From NCBI GenBank assembly GCA_964625745.1, contig CAZVCJ010000223.1, positions 1-6,000 of the forward strand: 6,000 bases of DNA. The letters are read 5' to 3'. The notes under the pieces were generated by a model, which saw nothing but the letters and a program-made list of their open reading frames with translations, ran no database searches and was not told the DNA's origin. Shown here one piece after another: positions 5,837-6,000 of this stretch. How positions within the stretch are numbered: the stretch's first letter is position 1; every line of letters begins with the position of its first letter. A program made the translations under genes and the position numbers. The stretch comes from CAZVCJ01 sp964625745. GTDB taxonomy: Bacteria > Chloroflexota > Anaerolineae > VGOG01.

Positions 5837-5857
5837 TTCGACTGAGTTCACGACGAA
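5837..5857. repeat. Weak inverted repeat, possible dispersed intergenic element
   Basis: TTCGAC at 5837-5842 and GACGAA at 5852-5857 form arms with one mismatch around a 9-base loop. The sequence resembles short palindromic intergenic repeats rich in TTCGACTGAG that I recall from several bacterial genomes. Only one copy is in the window, so its repeat status cannot be shown here. Confidence 0.25.
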
Positions 5858-5877
5858 GTCCGCTTTCTATCCATTGC

Positions 5878-5937
5878 CACTGGCAGGGCCAGGCAGTAGA
5901 CACCGCACGGCAGCTCAAGATGTTGTTGGGTGGATGA
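5878..5937 (+). pseudogene. Remnant of a DUF72 gene 3' end
   Basis: In this frame 19 codons read HWQGQAVDTARQLKMLLGG followed by TGA. The peptide is identical to residues 238-256 of the DUF72 protein encoded at 3741-4526, where the matching DNA is 4452-4508. The two DNA stretches differ at seven of 57 positions and every difference is synonymous. Upstream of 5878 the similarity ends at once apart from a few bases, and there is no start codon or body of the gene. It is a leftover 3' end of a second DUF72 allele or paralogue. Unlike the full gene it stops directly after LLGG, the usual family ending as I recall it. The next gene begins 28 bases later. Confidence 0.85.
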
Positions 5938-5950
5938 GATAATACACGAG

Positions 5951-5958
5951 AGGAGAGG
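5951..5958 (+). promoter_or_regulatory. Ribosome binding site of the DUF433-like gene
   Basis: AGGAGAGG lies seven bases before the ATG at 5966 and supports that start. Confidence 0.6.
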
Positions 5959-5965
5959 AACAAGG

Positions 5966-6000
5966 ATGAATGAACGAGTTATCATAGACCCCGAGATACA
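5966..6000 (+). CDS. N-terminus of a DUF433-like protein (partial)
   Basis: Only eleven complete codons are inside the window, reading MNERVIIDPEI. DUF433 proteins, small antitoxin-like proteins often paired with a DUF5615 PIN-like partner, commonly begin this way (Ile-Asp-Pro-Glu-Ile, then a Gly-Lys-Pro stretch). The good Shine-Dalgarno and the position at the end of a toxin-antitoxin patch agree. The call rests on few residues and the sequence beyond 6000 would settle it. Confidence 0.55.
   Translation, partial: MNERVIIDPEI

Overview
This is a bacterial window that splits into two parts. The left part (about 1-4526) is a dense, GC-rich, all-plus-strand block of core genes: the last codons of an unidentified gene, an S1-domain protein (rpsA-like), an FtsK/SpoIIIE DNA translocase, translation initiation factor IF-1, and a DUF72 (YecE-like) TIM-barrel protein. 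Gene junctions are tight (a 4-base overlap before the S1 gene, an 11-base overlap between S1 and ftsK, 6 bases or fewer between infA and the DUF72 gene), so the S1-ftsK and infA-DUF72 pairs look co-transcribed. The three-domain S1 protein with an acidic N-terminal part, together with the FtsK that has a basic insertion in its alpha domain, suggests Chloroflexota (Anaerolineae-like). That is an inference from remembered family resemblance, not a search.

The right part (about 4527-5937) reads as an accessory patch. It is visibly less GC-rich: by hand, bases 4861-4920 are 28/60 G+C, against 40/60 for bases 2401-2460 in ftsK. Its genes are small and toxin-antitoxin-like: a 72-residue antitoxin-like protein without an intact partner, a BrnT (DUF497) toxin followed with a 4-base overlap by its likely antitoxin, and a YgiT-like antitoxin tail without zinc-binding cysteines and without a toxin. 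The window ends in the first codons of a gene that resembles DUF433 antitoxins.

The most informative structure is at the border of this patch. The last 19 codons before the normal end of the DUF72 gene recur at 5878-5937, with an identical peptide and seven synonymous base differences, followed by a stop codon and, 28 bases on, the DUF433-like start. The toxin-antitoxin patch is therefore bracketed by two diverged copies of the DUF72 3' end. This points to homologous replacement or insertion at the 3' end of that gene rather than a recent tandem duplication.

A second layer is a family of 7-base tandem repeats (consensus TTGGAWR) between ftsK and infA and across the stop codon of the DUF72 gene, in the same orientation. 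The second array supplies the last codons and the stop of the DUF72 protein. No RNA gene, CRISPR array, transposase or integrase is visible, and no stretch above 300 bases lacks a gene.
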